From positions 129,339,032 to 129,403,031 of the forward strand of contig CM073591.1 of the NCBI GenBank assembly GCA_037074705.1: a stretch of 64,000 bases of DNA. Reading direction: 5' to 3'. Of the stretch, positions 1 through 12,263 are shown piece after piece (positions within the stretch are counted from its first letter, which is position 1; each line of letters begins with the position of its first letter). The DNA comes from Zhengitettix transpicula. Lineage: Eukaryota > Arthropoda > Insecta > Orthoptera > Tetrigidae. A program made the position numbers and the translations under genes. The notes beneath the pieces were generated by a model. It did no database searches and was not told the DNA's origin. It was given only the letters and a program-made list of their open reading frames with translations.

Positions 1-881
1 CTATGAGCGTTACACAATGCACACACGAAAACTGTGAGAGCCGCAGGATCGGCAACTTTCCAGACCCACAGCGAGCAACTTTCACGACGGTGTTGCCAAA
101 CACACATTCTCTCCCCTAGTCTTCCTGCACGGCCTCAAACTGAATTGCATAATGAAAGATCCATGCACAGCGTCGTGAGAAATACTATTTCCCTCACTTA
201 CACCGTGTCTTGGTTAATTGGATAAGCTCGAGTTCGCATTCTTGACGAGCAGGTGGTACTCTTGTTTTCCGCTTCACCTTGTTACCAATCTCTGTGGGTA
301 ATTAAGATTTTACGCCAGTGTGTTGTAAATAGAACAGTCAAGTGAAGGTTCAAATGTAGGGCATGACTAATGCGTCTAGGAATGCGGCAGATCTCTCGCT
401 ACTGGAGCTTGAAATCTGTCACGGTTATGAATCGCCTTTCAACACCTATTACTCGTACTTGAAGCTTTCATAATATGCCTCGTAAAGCGCAAAATTGTCA
501 CTATAATAATTGTATATGCATGAATATTTTAAAACATTTTCTTAAAATCTTCGATAAAGTAATTTCTATCAGGGTTATAAAACACAATTGCTTACACAAC
601 TATCAATTTGGCTGTAGAAAGGAATATTCATGAGAGCGTCCAATAGTTTTCTTCTTATATGATATGAGTATCACTACACCAAAAACAGTATCCACTAGGA
701 ATTTTTAAAGCAATTGATTTTCATTCATAGTTGTATTCCACTGGGAAATTAAAGTGGAACCTCCAATGTTTGGTTCTCGTCCTACTTACTTTTATTTAGG
801 GCATCAGCTTATTGACTAGTTTGATGCGACTATTCATCTTGCTCTGTCCTCTTATCAACACAGCATTTCTTACATCTGACA
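1..881. other. Unassigned AT-rich flank
   Basis: No coding frame, RNA gene or repeat could be supported here. The only open frame near the left edge (34-225, plus) has no recognisable motif and no coding character. The stretch runs into the tandem array that begins near 882. Confidence 0.5.
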
Positions 882-2415
882 TCCTACTTACTTGATCTGC
901 AGACTGCAATCGCTGCCTTGCCCTACTAGTGTTGCCCTCAACTGTATTTTCCATCACTAAGCTGACCAAAGCCTGGTGTCTTACTTACTTGATCTGTAGA
1001 CTGTAATCACTGCCTTGCCCTACTAGTGTTGCCCTGAATTTTCCATCACTAAGTTGACCAAAGCCTGGTGTCTTACTTTCTTGGTCTGTAGACTGTAATC
1101 GCTGCCTTGCCCACACTAGTGTTGCCCTCAACTGTATTTTCCATCACTAAGCTGACCAAAGCCTGGTGTCTTACTTACTTGATCTGTAGACTGTAATCAC
1201 TGCCTTGCCCTACTAGTGTTGCCCTGAATTTTCCATCACTAAGTTGACCAAAGCCTGGTGTCTTACTTTCTTGGTCTGTAGACTGTAATCGCTGCCTTGC
1301 CCTGCTAGTGTTGCCCTCAACTGTATTTTCCATCACTAAGTTGACCAAAGCCTGGTGTCTTACTTTCTTGATCTGTAGACTGTAATCGCTGGCTTGCCCT
1401 ACTAGTGTTGCCCTCAACTGTATTTTCCATCACTAAGCTGACCAAAGCCTGGTGTCTTACTTTCTTGGTCTGTAGACTTTAATCGCTGCCTTGCCCTGCT
1501 AGTGTTGCCCTCAACTGTATTTTCCATCACTAAGTTGACCAAAGCCTGGTGTCTTACTTTCTTGGTCTGTAGACTGTAATCGCTGCCTTGCCCTGCTAGT
1601 GTTGCCCTCAACTGTATTTTCCATCACTAAGTTGACCAAAGCCTGGTGTCTTACTTACTTGATCTGTAGACTGTAATCACTGCCTTGCCCTACTAGTGTT
1701 GCCCTGAATTTTCCATCACTAAGTTGACCAAAGCCTGGTGTCTTACTTTCTTGGTCTGTAGACTGTAATCGCTGCCTTGCCCACACTAGTGTTGCCCTCA
1801 ACTGTATTTTCCATCACTAAGCTGACCAAAGCCTGGTGTCTTACTTACTTGATCTGTAGACTGTAATCACTGCCTTGCCCTACTAGTGTTGCCCTGAATT
1901 TTCCATCACTAAGTTGACCAAAGCCTGGTGTCTTACTTTCTTGGTCTGTAGACTGTAATCGCTGCCTTGCCCACACTAGTGTTGCCCTCAACTGTATTTT
2001 CCATCACTAAGCTGACCAAAGCCTGGTGTCTTACTTACTTGATCTGTAGACTGTAATCACTGCCTTGCCCTACTAGTGTTGCCCTGAATTTTCCATCACT
2101 AAGTTGACCAAAGCCTGGTGTCTTACTTTCTTGGTCTGTAGACTGTAATCGCTGCCTTGCCCTGCTAGTGTTGCCCTCAACTGTATTTTCCATCACTAAG
2201 TTGACCAAAGCCTGGTGTCTTACTTTCTTGATCTGTAGACTGTAATCGCTGGCTTGCCCTACTAGTGTTGCCCTCAACTGTATTTTCCATCACTAAGCTG
2301 ACCAAAGCCTGGTGTCTTACTTTCTTGGTCTGTAGACTTTAATCGCTGCCTTGCCCTGCTAGTGTTGCCCTCAACTGTATTTTCCATCACTAAGTTGACC
2401 AAACCCTGGTGTCTT
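882..2415. repeat. Tandem satellite array of 92/97/98-bp monomers
   Basis: About 16 head-to-tail monomers, recognised by the recurring word CCATCACTAAG at 951, 1043, 1141, 1233, 1330, 1427, 1524, 1621, 1713, 1811, 1903, 2001, 2093, 2190, 2287 and 2384. Spacing alternates among 92, 97 and 98 bp; the 92-bp form lacks part of the CCCTCAACTGTATTTTCC segment. The order of lengths repeats with an 860-bp, nine-monomer period, and rare variants (GGCTTGCCC at 1391 and 2251; AGACTTTAATCG at 1474 and 2334) recur at exactly that offset. A 190-bp dimer repeats at 1621-1810 and 1811-2000. The outer monomers are the most diverged, as usual for array edges. Open frames on the minus strand are by-products of the repeat, since the monomer length is not a multiple of three. 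Confidence 0.97.
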
Positions 2416-5108
2416 GATACGTGCCCTACAAGAGTCTCCTTGCTAGCATGATTACCATGATCCAAATATCTAAAGACTTCTTCCTTCCGATACCGAACAT
2501 AGTCAGTTCACTTGATATTCAGCATTATTTTGTGTAACGCCACACATACGACTTCCAATTAAGGGACTGTGCGGGGAATAGGAAGGGAGAAAGAAAAAAT
2601 TAGATCAACGCATTCTCATAAATGAAACTCAGTAATGTCTGTCCATGGTTCATATCCATTCTTTACTCCGCGCTGAGATTTGTCTGTTGGAAATCAGTAG
2701 GTTTATCTCCTTGTAACTACGTTCATTATCCTGTGTTATTATCCTTTTGATGTCTTATTTGTTTCTCCCGGCCTTGGTGCATAACATGAGGCACTTAAGT
2801 AAAATCTTTAAGTCTGGTTGGGAACAAATACAGTAGCGTGATTCTCAAGTTTCTATTCTGGCGCTATCGCTCTCTTTATTTATCTCTCTTAGATATATAT
2901 GACTCACCGAAATGGCTCAAATTTTGAGGTTATGATAAAGAAAAAAATACGAAAACTTAGAAGAAGTAGCCAATGTCACATAGCCCCATTAGGCTGTTTT
3001 AGTTGTCAATTAACTTTGAAGAAACACGTATTACTCAAATTCGGACAGAAATGAATCAGAATTTTTAATCATTACAACTAAAACATTATAAAATTTGTAA
3101 TGTTTAAAGTTTTATGCTTAAGTAAGAATAATAAATTAAACTGAAAAATTCCAATTAAAACTCGAGGAAATTATCCTAACTATATTTACTGTTAAAATAA
3201 TGCTAATGTGTTGAGAAATGAGTATTAGAAAATTAGATTTTTTTGAGTAGTTTCACTCCTCATACACATACGGTATATTTTTCTAACATAATTATTTGGG
3301 GATAGAGCGAACGATCTTAAGAAAACGTTTGTTACACTTATGTGTCCAGTTTCTTCAAGCACGTCATGCAAGGGGCTTGTTTCTTTTTTTTAAAAAACCT
3401 GAGAATTCATTACATAAAATAAATAATGATACATGTAATAAATAATAGTCTTCTCATCACATAATTACGCACATCTGTGTAAAAGTTTAGGTCAACAGCT
3501 AAAACTAATTGTATAAACGAAGCAAAATCCTATAAATTAAACAGACTATTTTGTTTTCTTTACTATATTTAATAAATTGATAGACATTAATAAGCAGATA
3601 ATAAAATAAGTTTTAAAGAAGAACCGATGACATATTTGTTTCTCCAAAACGAGAGTATGCCTGTAAAAATTATATTTTAGCAAAGCAAACCTTCTCTAAA
3701 TAATATTGTGTTTCATACAAAACAATATAATTTAATTTATGAAGTATAATAATTAATAATCACCTTTGAATCCAATCTTCTTAATGTGACATATGTAATA
3801 TGACCTAAATATGACATAAATAATCATCTTGTATATCTATTTTTTACGTAAACATAATTGCACTAGTGAAAACAAGATAATGAAATATTAAAGGTTAATT
3901 TTTTTTTTCGATCAGGGAACATATATATTTTAACTTTGTTAGACGCTTCAAGCAGTCATTTGTTGTGAACAATTTTATTTTACACTATATTAGTTCGCGG
4001 CGTTTCCCGGATATTTATCTAACCGAATATTATATTAGACAAGAAAATTAATTATTCAATGTCTTTGTAATTTTGAATATTTTATAATTAACCTTGCCAC
4101 CCTTTCGCAAATGGATGGGACTGAACACGTGACTTACCGCGATCAGGAGTGACACTGTTCATCTAGGCAACATTAAAACAATGAATTCGACAATTATATC
4201 GGTTATTTTGTGTCATATTGGTCGTTTTTACATTATTTGTAAACATGACCCCCTGACCAATGCCCCTTTTCTCTTATGGGGGCTAAGTAAGTGCGTATGC
4301 GGAACATACATTTTTATACAAATTTATTAACTCTAGCGTTTTGTAAAACTGGAGGCTTAATTACGTAAAAGAAAATAATTATCTTATTGTCTCTGCGTCC
4401 GACGAGAAATGGTCTTCAATAAAATATTGAGTAATAATAATAAATTGAATTATTAAATTAAAATAAAAGAGGAATACAATTTATTTAATTTATGAAAATA
4501 AAAATAATAATTCGTTGAGCAATAAGTCGTATTGCTTATAAAACTACATTAACGTACGTAGTACGTAAGAAATTTTCAGTTTACTTGACGTACTACCTTT
4601 GTAGTTGATTGGAAACTTCAGTCAATAACGGCTTTCACTCGATTTCCACTAAGTATCTAAGCTTTCAGTACTGCACAACGCCTAGTCTGGTTTAGAAATC
4701 TTTATGCAACTCTAATGTAATATTATATATTCATTTTTATAGCCATGTGTTAATCAACCGGATTTCATTCAGTCGAGCATTTTTAAAATAAGCAATATAT
4801 ATATATCTGATTTATACTTATTTCCGAGTGTTAAATACAATAACATATTTAATTTAGGCCGGAGTTGGCCTACATAAAAAACTTTTTTTTTCTAGTAGTA
4901 CTTTCCTTCTACGGGAAGATAAGCCACTTTCTCAACCAAAATTAACAAATGAAACTTGTGATTAATGATCGCAGCAGGCTGGAGAGGATAAGAATCATGT
5001 TATTAAATATTTGACGTGTAACGTAATAAAATTCCGTGTCTATATTTGTACACACCATTAGTAAAAATGTTGGTTCGTATATACACGTAGATTTGTGTAT
5101 TCTTGTAA
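2416..5108. other. AT-rich DNA without recognised features
   Basis: A long A/T-rich stretch with homopolymer runs and short TA tracts, for example near 4795. I found no transposase, endonuclease or reverse-transcriptase motif and no tRNA-like box. Several short phrases resemble decayed repeats but none matched another part of this window. Confidence 0.4.
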
Positions 5109-5127
5109 CATTCTACATACTGGAATC
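5109..5127 (+). repeat. Orphan third copy of a 19-bp direct repeat
   Basis: CATTCTACATACTGGAATC at 5109-5127 is identical to 5724-5742, whose core also recurs with one change at 6195-6210. The latter two are the target duplication of the first SL retroposon. The extra copy 615 bp upstream is unexplained by that insertion and may mark an older insertion spanning 5128-5723. Confidence 0.7.
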
Positions 5128-5741
5128 CTTGCATACAGGATGTGAATTAATTTATATTTACTTGCACGTCTGGTATCTCACGAGTACTGACTTTAAATTA
5201 TGGATCTCAGTAATCCGGTAGTTGTTCTTATCTTTTTTGACGTTATTTATTAGGTGATTTGTTTTAAGGACGACATTTTTAATGGTTTATATGGTAAAAC
5301 CCGTGGGTCGTCATTCTGATTGTTGCAACTCATATCACTTATTCTAAATCTCAACTTCTCTCTCTTGCTTCCATTCTCTAACCACTTCTGCAGGTTTTAT
5401 TCTCTGAAATGTACTATGGAACGTTCCGATAAGTAAAGTGCCCTACGGAATCATTTCAACGACTTAAATGGACGGAACTTGATTAACTGTTGTTATATTT
5501 CAATTTGAAAAAGTTTTTATTGCGAAGAAATGACTTCACCGCGAGTAATAATGTTTGCGACTATATTTTTGTCTTAAAATATAATCTTATACTTTATCGA
5601 TGGAGTGTTTCTATATATAATATAGGTTTTCAAGTTTCTTTGAAAATAAATTTATTTTGAAAATATTTATTGTTTTTCGGTCTTGACAGTTTCTCACCTC
5701 AGTAGTTCACTTATGTTTTCGGTCATTCTACATACTGGAAT

Positions 5742-6194
5742 CAATCTTCCCAGAGAGCTCTGGAGGAGGCCAGCTTTGAGGATGCCTTCTCCTCTATCTG
5801 CTTTTTGAATTAAGGTTCCCACAAGCCGAGGAACCTCGGCCTGTTTGAGAGGCGTATGTTCCGGGATCGCAGACCTTGCTCATACTCTATTACTATTGGA
5901 ATAGTCAGTCAGCTGCCTTGGTCAAGGAAATAAGAGGGAAATACAGACCCCTTTCCCGCCATCGGAAGGGCGTGGGACAAGTACCAAATGCCCGACTTAC
6001 CTGATGCAGGTTTTTCTAGAGTTTTCTCTGTATCATTTTTATACGAATTTCCGGCTAGGATCCTTAAACTACAGCCTGGAGCCTCTAGTCAACCCTTGGC
6101 TACCTTGCTCTATCTTTACACATCCCCCTTTCAGTCCCTTTCATATTCTATAAGAGGGGAGTTTCCACTATGTGGATTACCCTATATATAGACC
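5742..6194 (+). mobile_element. SL retroposon copy 1 (SINE-like)
   Basis: A diverged copy of the roughly 500-bp SL family, which is seen eight times in this window. Landmarks in order are a G-rich 5' block (GAGGATGCC), the palindromic word CCGAGGAACCTCGG, a TATGTTCCGGGATCGCAGACC block, CGCCATCGGAAGGGCGTGGG, the CCTTGGCTACCTTGCTC block and a 3' GTGGATTACC block. It is flanked by a 16-bp TSD (TTCTACATACTGGAAT at 5726-5741; the same with one change at 6195-6210). The 3' end lacks the usual CCCTAAAAA tail. It has no coding capacity. I infer a nonautonomous retroposon mobilised by a LINE or PLE; the class is not proven. Confidence 0.85.
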
Positions 6195-6301
6195 TTCTAC
6201 ATACGGGAATTATTGCGTTGTTTTTACTACTATTTTTATTCTTTCAGTTAAATTCCAAACTAACAACGAGAAGTTAGCCCAGTTGTTATGTGGTCAGTAC
6301 A

Positions 6302-6819
6302 AATATATATGATACTCTCTGGAGAGCTCTGGCGGAGGCTACCTTCGGGGATACCTCCACATCTCTCTGTTGTTTTTTTTAAAATAAGGTTCCCACATGC
6401 CGAGGCACCTCGGCCTGTTTTGAGAGATGTATGTTCCGTGGTCGCAGATCTTGGGTATACAGTAATAGTTGTCCACTATTCCTATTTTAATAGTCGGCTA
6501 GCTGCCTCCTATACCGGCCAAGGCACGGTGAGGGGAAAGCTGCGACCCCAAAGCGAACCCCTCTCCCGCCATCGGAAGGGCGAGGGACAATTACCAAATG
6601 CCCGACCTACATGATGCAGGTTTAACTATGATTTTCCCTGCATCACTTTTAGGCGGATTGCCGGGTAGGATCCTTAAACCATAGCCCGGGGGCCATAGTT
6701 AATCCTTGGCTACCTTCCTTTACCCTTCCGTATCCCCCCTTTCAAATCCCTTTCTACGCTATTAAAGGGGAATTGCCACAACGTTAATTACCCTCATGTA
6801 GCCTGTTACCCTAAAAAAA
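6302..6819 (+). mobile_element. SL retroposon copy 2, near full length
   Basis: About 518 bp, in the same order of blocks as copy 1 and about 110 bp downstream of it in the same orientation. It ends in the family 3' signature CTCATGTAGCCTGTTACCCT followed by eight A residues. A 14-bp TSD brackets it: ATGTGGTCAGTACA at 6288-6301 and ATGTGGTCACTACA at 6820-6833. A TSD of this length with an A tail is typical of target-primed reverse transcription. The open frame at 6288-6614 lies inside the repeat and is not a gene. Confidence 0.9.
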
Positions 6820-6833
6820 ATGTGGTCACTACA

Positions 6834-7407
6834 GGACCACTGAATTATTTCCTGCAATTATTTTCCGAATTTTCCTAAATAATCTTTAAACTTCGTTGTC
6901 CGACTTAAAATTTCAATTGAGTCACTAATTTCATTTATATAATTTGAGTTAAAAGTTGATTTTCGGAGTACATTACGCTATAAAAGTGATAGACAGTTAA
7001 AAATTAGTTTTTGTTTTTTGTATATATACAATAAATACTACTTTTACAGTCCCTACCAACTTAATTAGAAACTGTCAATTTTAGAATAAAAGTAAGAAAT
7101 AGAAACACAATTTGTAGAGAAAAATCAGTTCTACACATTATAGTCTTCACAATAAGAAATTTGGACACTGCCTTCTTTATCTCATAACGCTCTTTTTTTC
7201 TGACGAAGGAAAACCAACGTTAAATTTCTATTCTAGTATGGTAACTAATTTTTATTAGTCAAATTGGTACTCCTATTGTTGATATTCTGTCTTAGCCTAT
7301 AAAAATTTTAAAAAACTTAAAATGTTTGCTTAAAATTTACCTGTATCCCTAATTTATACTGGAGCATTGATAACTTTATCTCTATTTTTGTAAATAAGGA
7401 GAGCTTA
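6834..7407. other. AT-rich spacer
   Basis: No recognised feature between SL copy 2 and the PLE remnant. It may contain the 3' untranslated part of that minus-strand PLE, but no terminal repeat could be identified here. Confidence 0.35.
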
Positions 7408-7760
7408 TAATATTTCGCGTTTGCAAAGGTGTTCACATTTTTGAATAACTTTGAACGTGTTTAACTGGTGTTTGGTATTCTTGTGATGTGTCCAAAGAGA
7501 AGTGTTGGTTTTAAAATTGCTAATGTGTTGGTTCACTCTGGACTTTAAATTATTCCCTGAATGGCGGATGAAACATAGCGGACAACCTTTGCATTTTACT
7601 TTATGAACTTCATTTTGAATATGTGTAACCGCTATCCTGTCTTTTTTATATTGCTTAATATATGTATTATTTTATATTTGGGCTGGCATGTGAATTTAAC
7701 TCTATTATACTTTTTTGGCTGAATATTTTGATTATTTTAGGTGTAAGCATGTATTTATGT
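7408..7760 (-). pseudogene. Penelope-like element GIY-YIG endonuclease remnant
   Basis: PLEs encode a reverse transcriptase followed by a C-terminal GIY-YIG endonuclease that nicks target DNA. Reading the minus strand from about 7660 down to 7408 gives roughly 85 codons without a stop. They contain KVKCKGCPLCFIRHSG, then RVNQHISNFKTNTS, then THHKNTKHQLNTF and CKREIL. This follows the PLE order (cysteine-rich lead-in, YIGQ-like turn, RxxEH helix, H...H spacing, xKRE). The turn reads FIRHSG instead of YIGQTG, and the catalytic-helix position usually held by R-x-x-E-H is RVNQH, so it is probably inactive. Just upstream (7660-7760) a shifted frame gives NRVKFTCQPKYKIIHIL, resembling the linker before this domain. 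There is no ATG-led frame, which agrees with a fragment. The family call is by motif only. Confidence 0.75.
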
Positions 7761-9380
7761 AACTTAAACTTCCATAATCTTTTAATTGACCTTGTTTTAT
7801 AGAGTTTGGAATTCACGTTTATTCTGTTGTACGTTTGGACGAATTATTTATATTTGCGTAAGTTAATATTATTATACTAGATATTAAAATAGTTTGTTTT
7901 ATTTAATGGGCTTATTTATTTATTTCTGTTAATATGAAAGCTCTACGAATCATACTGTTGCCACGATAATTTTATGATGGAACGGATGATTCCAATAATA
8001 GTTATCTTTTGAGTTATCTTTTTCGTACCTTTCGGAATATAGTTAATCATTTTCCCTAATAATGGTAATGTCAAGATAATTAATTTTATTGTTAATAGAG
8101 TCTGTATTTAACTTTTGTGTATATTACTGAATTATTCTACTAATGAGGCTTATTCTATTTTCTTAATTATTAGAAACAAGTCCATATAGTTTTATTATTA
8201 TTTTAGGTATCATCTTAGTAATTCTGATGGATTTAGTAATAACGTGGTTGAGGACTATATCGGATAAGCTAACATTGCCAACTCATTAATTATGTTGACA
8301 AACTTATATTTAAAATATCCATGATCCATACATAATCTAATCCCTTATATAAACAAGAATTTACTTTTAATAGGCGCAGAATATTCAATGCTGTCCAAAT
8401 TGGAATTGATAATGAGAAGATAAATTTAATTGTTATGTTAGTAAACAGTATCTTATTATCATGAATTGTTTATTTTTGTTTAGCATATCTTTTAATTGGA
8501 GTACGTTTTTTTTTGTATCATGGGGATTATTGTTAAAGTTTATGAAGGATTTAATGTTAAAATTTGATAGTTTATATATTAATAGTAAACATTTACTATG
8601 TTACGTAATTTTTATTTTTGATTATTAATATATATTATTATCAATATATTTATTTTCAAGTAATTCGGCTAAATATGTATGGAAAATTTTATTAATATTT
8701 GGGTCTTTGACTGTTTCTATAATTCTAAAAACCTCTTTATCAATGAGAAATTTTTAATTTTAAGTTTATGTTGGTATTAATTTAGTAATCTGATTTGTTT
8801 GATTTTATCAGTTTTTTCTAAGTAGATGTCTGTGTGATGGTTTCCGTGAGTCATGTTTTAGTTTTTTATGCAGTTGTTATCGTGGTGGGTTTTATTTATA
8901 GATTCATTGAGTTTTTATTACCTTTCGGCGTATTTACTTCTAAGGGTGAATTTCCTATACCTGAAATTGATTTTCTAATATTAAAATTTCTATTATCTGG
9001 ATTGTAAACTAAGCATTCACCAAATCGAAGGAAATTTCTAATGTTAAAGGGCATTATTTTGTTGTTGAATTGACGATTCTGTTGGATTTATGGATATTAA
9101 TTTACAAATAATTCTTATTCATGCTGTGTATGAATTGCGGGTTAGTGGACTATTTAATAGTGGTTACGTACTATTTATTATTATGATTATTATACGGATT
9201 TTTAAATCAGTATTTTATGATTTTTTTAGAGGTTTTATTGAGTATTATATTGAATATGTTCTTTTTTAATATTTAAAAGATATGTTAGTTAAAAGTTGTA
9301 GTTCTTAACGTGATTGTTTTACATCCATTTGGGATTAGCGAATGTTCAAGACTGCTTAAAAATGATTAAAACGTAATTTA
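7761..9380. other. AT-rich stretch, possible decayed body of a PLE
   Basis: It lies between the minus-strand endonuclease remnant (7408-7760) and a hairpin repeat with a hammerhead-like core (9381-9540). That is where a PLE reverse transcriptase and upstream terminal repeat would be expected. I could not find a convincing YxDD motif on the minus strand, so the RT assignment is only positional. No other feature is visible. Confidence 0.3.
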
Positions 9381-9540
9381 ATAATAAGAAAATTATCCCA
9401 ATATAGACAAAAGAAGTGATGATATAAATACTACACAATGCTTCTGGAAATCTTGTTCCTTTCTTCAGGTGCTACGAAACGTTGAGTGGTATTTATAACA
9501 TCACTTCTTTTGGCTATATTTGGCTATTTTTCTTATTAAT
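9381..9540. repeat. HP1 hairpin repeat, copy 1 (hammerhead-like core)
   Basis: An imperfect inverted repeat with arms of about 60 bp: 9381-9441 and 9478-9540 share AAAAGAAGTGATG with its complement, and AAATACTACAC with GTGGTATTT. On the minus strand CTGAAGA (9462-9468) is followed by a GGAA/TTCC stem and GAAGC where GAAAC is expected. On the plus strand GAAACG occurs at 9476-9481. The same layout recurs at 39385, 43361 and 56041. I interpret these as PLE-type terminal-repeat derivatives in head-to-head arrangement. Confidence 0.7.
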
Positions 9541-9784
9541 GTTCATAACAGTGGTAAATTTTTTTATTTTAAAACGACATTTTTTTACTATACGATTACA
9601 TCGATAATTTTTTTTATGTTAAAACGATTTTCTATTGCTATTAGTGAATCTAATTACAGTTAATCTTTGTGTTTTTTAAGATAATTGATTTAAAATACAG
9701 TTAATATTTGTACAGAACAGTATTTAAAACTCTGGAATTCTTAGCTGTATGACGCATTAAAAAAACAACCAATTATGATAAAGC

Positions 9785-10009
9785 TTAGAAAATGTATCTC
9801 GATGTATCGCAAAATACCATACTTGAGTGGACGAGGTGATTTCCTGCCCCACCTTGTATCGTATCCAGGAAGCAAACAAGGTCCTCACCTTCACATTCCT
9901 CTACGAACTCCAGCCGAGCAGTTTCCTCTTTTGTCAGTGTAAATTTAATCGCACAAGCACGTAGTGCAAAAATTTGGAACTCGAACGATTTATTTATTTT
10001 TGGTAACAC
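9785..10009 (-). other. Unassigned 74-codon open frame
   Basis: This minus-strand frame has balanced, non-repetitive composition and is less AT-biased than its surroundings. The central part includes CAIKFTLTKEETARLEF, then an acidic stretch EECEGED. Potential splice donors (AAG before GTGAGG, AAG before GTGGGG) occur within it. I do not recognise the family. It could be a host exon, an old pseudogene or chance. Confidence 0.2.
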
Positions 10010-10504
10010 ATTTTTGATTAGATTCGGTTTGACGTGGTTAACGAACGTCAGTTCAAGAAATTATACCCTCTTGTGATCAGTTCTCCAAATTATACTAGTA
10101 TTAAAAAATCTTCAGTAAACGTACGTCAATCTTGACCAATAAATACTTTTTATTTTAAGAAACTTACTCACGATGACGGCAATCGTTAAAATGAAAACCC
10201 GCCATATTTTCCTTTAGATGTCCGGTATTACCAGTTTTTCATTTACAGATTTTAATATTTTTATGAAAAATTGTTGTTTTAGACATAAATATTTCAAGTA
10301 CTAGAAGAATGGTTAAACATATTTATTTTCAATCGATTTAAATCGAATCATAGGGAAAAAAATAATTTACTTAGCTGTACATATTAATATTTCCTACACT
10401 CTCAAGACGAAAATTACCATGTGAATCTATTGGAATTAGATTGTTACGATATATTAAAACTTTTATTATAAAATAATTTATATGTGATATTTATGTTGGT
10501 TAAT

Positions 10505-11290
10505 CTATTATATCTCTATATATAGAAAATTAATGTCTGTCTGTGTGTCTCCTATGCGCTCCAAAACCATTCATCCTATGAAACTTTTGTGAGTTGTGCG
10601 CACCCCCGCGTATGTTTCTGTCGGGTTTTCGAAGGGTTAGGAAACTTCCAAGAGGTGAACGGGGGTGAAACGTTAAAAAAACCTGCAATTTCTATGTGAT
10701 TAATAGTTCCTATCCACATGTTTTTAGTGTATAATTTCTACCCCTTAAAGCACCAATAAGGGAGGGGCGTTTCATAAAAATAACGCGAAACGACCGAGAT
10801 TGGTGTCAAATCCAGAGTTATAGAAGACAATGAGTTTAATTCTGACATTCAATATGCCAGTTAAGTCTTAGTTCAGGCCTTAGGAGTGGAGGTGGAACAA
10901 TTTTCCGTATACAAACTTAAATTCGTAGACCAATTTCTACCAAACTTTATACACATGCTACTTACTATCCAGGAACAAACTCTGATGAATTATGACACAC
11001 CTATCGCCTCTAGAGTGGGGTGGAATTTAAAAACATTTTTAAACGGCCATTATAAACGTTGTATAAAACGTTTTCGGGGTCGCTTAATTTGATAGTGTTA
11101 TTCTAAAAATTTTTAAGTGGTAATTTCAATTCCAAAAGACATGGGAGGTGAGAACCACTACGGTAATGGCGGTGGTCGAAGAGGTTTACATACAAAGTAA
11201 TGCCAAAAAGTCCGCTATTAGTGTCTATTCCGGGGTTATAGGACTCGCTGAGTTTAATTATCCTATTAAACAAGGTGGTAAATAAATACC
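10505..11290 (+). repeat. Interspersed repeat R3, two diverged modules
   Basis: It begins with the word TCTGTCTGTGTGTCTCC and continues with a segment found diverged at 22740-23175. The phrase GTCAAATCCAG...GAGTTTAATT near 10807-10850 recurs in the form GACTCGCTGAGTTTAATTAT at 11242-11261 and as GTCGCTGAGTTTAATTAT near 23139. This suggests at least two tandem modules here and one at 22.7 kb. The open frames at 10886-11092 and 11103-11306 lie inside the repeat and have no recognised domain. The transposon class could not be assigned. Confidence 0.6.
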
Positions 11291-11310
11291 CGGGCACGCC
11301 AGGCACCCAG

Positions 11311-12098
11311 CAAGTATATACTAAAGAAATATTGCTGTTATAAAAAATTACTTATTGATCTATAAGTTATAATTCCGTTCGTAAAACCAACAAATTGCAA
11401 CTAAAAATAATTCAGAATCAATTTACGCTCCCGTTGAGAAATTAATTCTTTATGAATTTGATCTATTTAAAGTGATAAAAGCCATTAAAATCCGGTCTCA
11501 ATACGTTTGGGCTGCGAACGCAATCAGATACCACCGGATCTACCTACGTTCAGCATTCCACTTTCCGATTAGTAAGTTTCCGATGTTGAAACGCAGCGAA
11601 CGTTTGAAACCACGGCAGACTTGTAGCAGCTTATGCAAGTAGTCTGTTGCATGTTAAGCGGGTTGTGGTCCGCGCAACGCGAGAAAGCCTTACAACTAAA
11701 CCATTGCCGTCAATGAAGCACAGAAACGAACACGTAGGACGTTCTTATATCATCATATAGAACTTAAGCATACGAAATGCACATCATCATACTATTTCTA
11801 TTACCTTTCTAGCAGACACTATCTGTCCCAGATTTTTCTTTGGAATTATATACTCTGGAGCTTTCATTTCACTTTCCTATCTTTATTGGACGGTTCTATT
11901 GATCTTCATATACATATACGATCAGCTTAAAAGGCTATAACAATTTTTTATTTTTTAGAGATTGCCTGATTAAACGAACTTTAATATTTACCCCTATTTG
12001 AATACGATTTCTCATTTAGCGGGCTGTACGAGCTTAGAAAACACAACGGATATATCGAAAATCATACATAAAATTGATTCACTTAAATAATAGAACAG
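11311..12098. other. Spacer without recognised features
   Basis: There is a slightly GC-richer patch at about 11500-11720 but no open frame, splice pattern or repeat match in the window that would support a call. Confidence 0.4.
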
Positions 12099-12263
12099 CC
12101 TTTTAGTTAGCAAAGATTTTAATATTCAACTTTTAAACACGATAGTTCGTCTCTGATCGGGACCTCTTCAGGTGTATGGATGTTACGATTAGCTAGTTAT
12201 TGGCACAGCTGTTACGCGTATTATTGAAATTTAAGACAACAATGAAAATGAAAATTTTATGTA

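Noticed and set aside
882..2415. CRISPR-like array
   Set aside because: Units are contiguous 92-98 bp monomers with no distinct spacers, in a eukaryotic context.
1175..2465. Open frames of 63-80 codons with repeated peptide on the minus strand
   Set aside because: They are by-products of a tandem array whose monomer length is not a multiple of three; there is no start or splice context.
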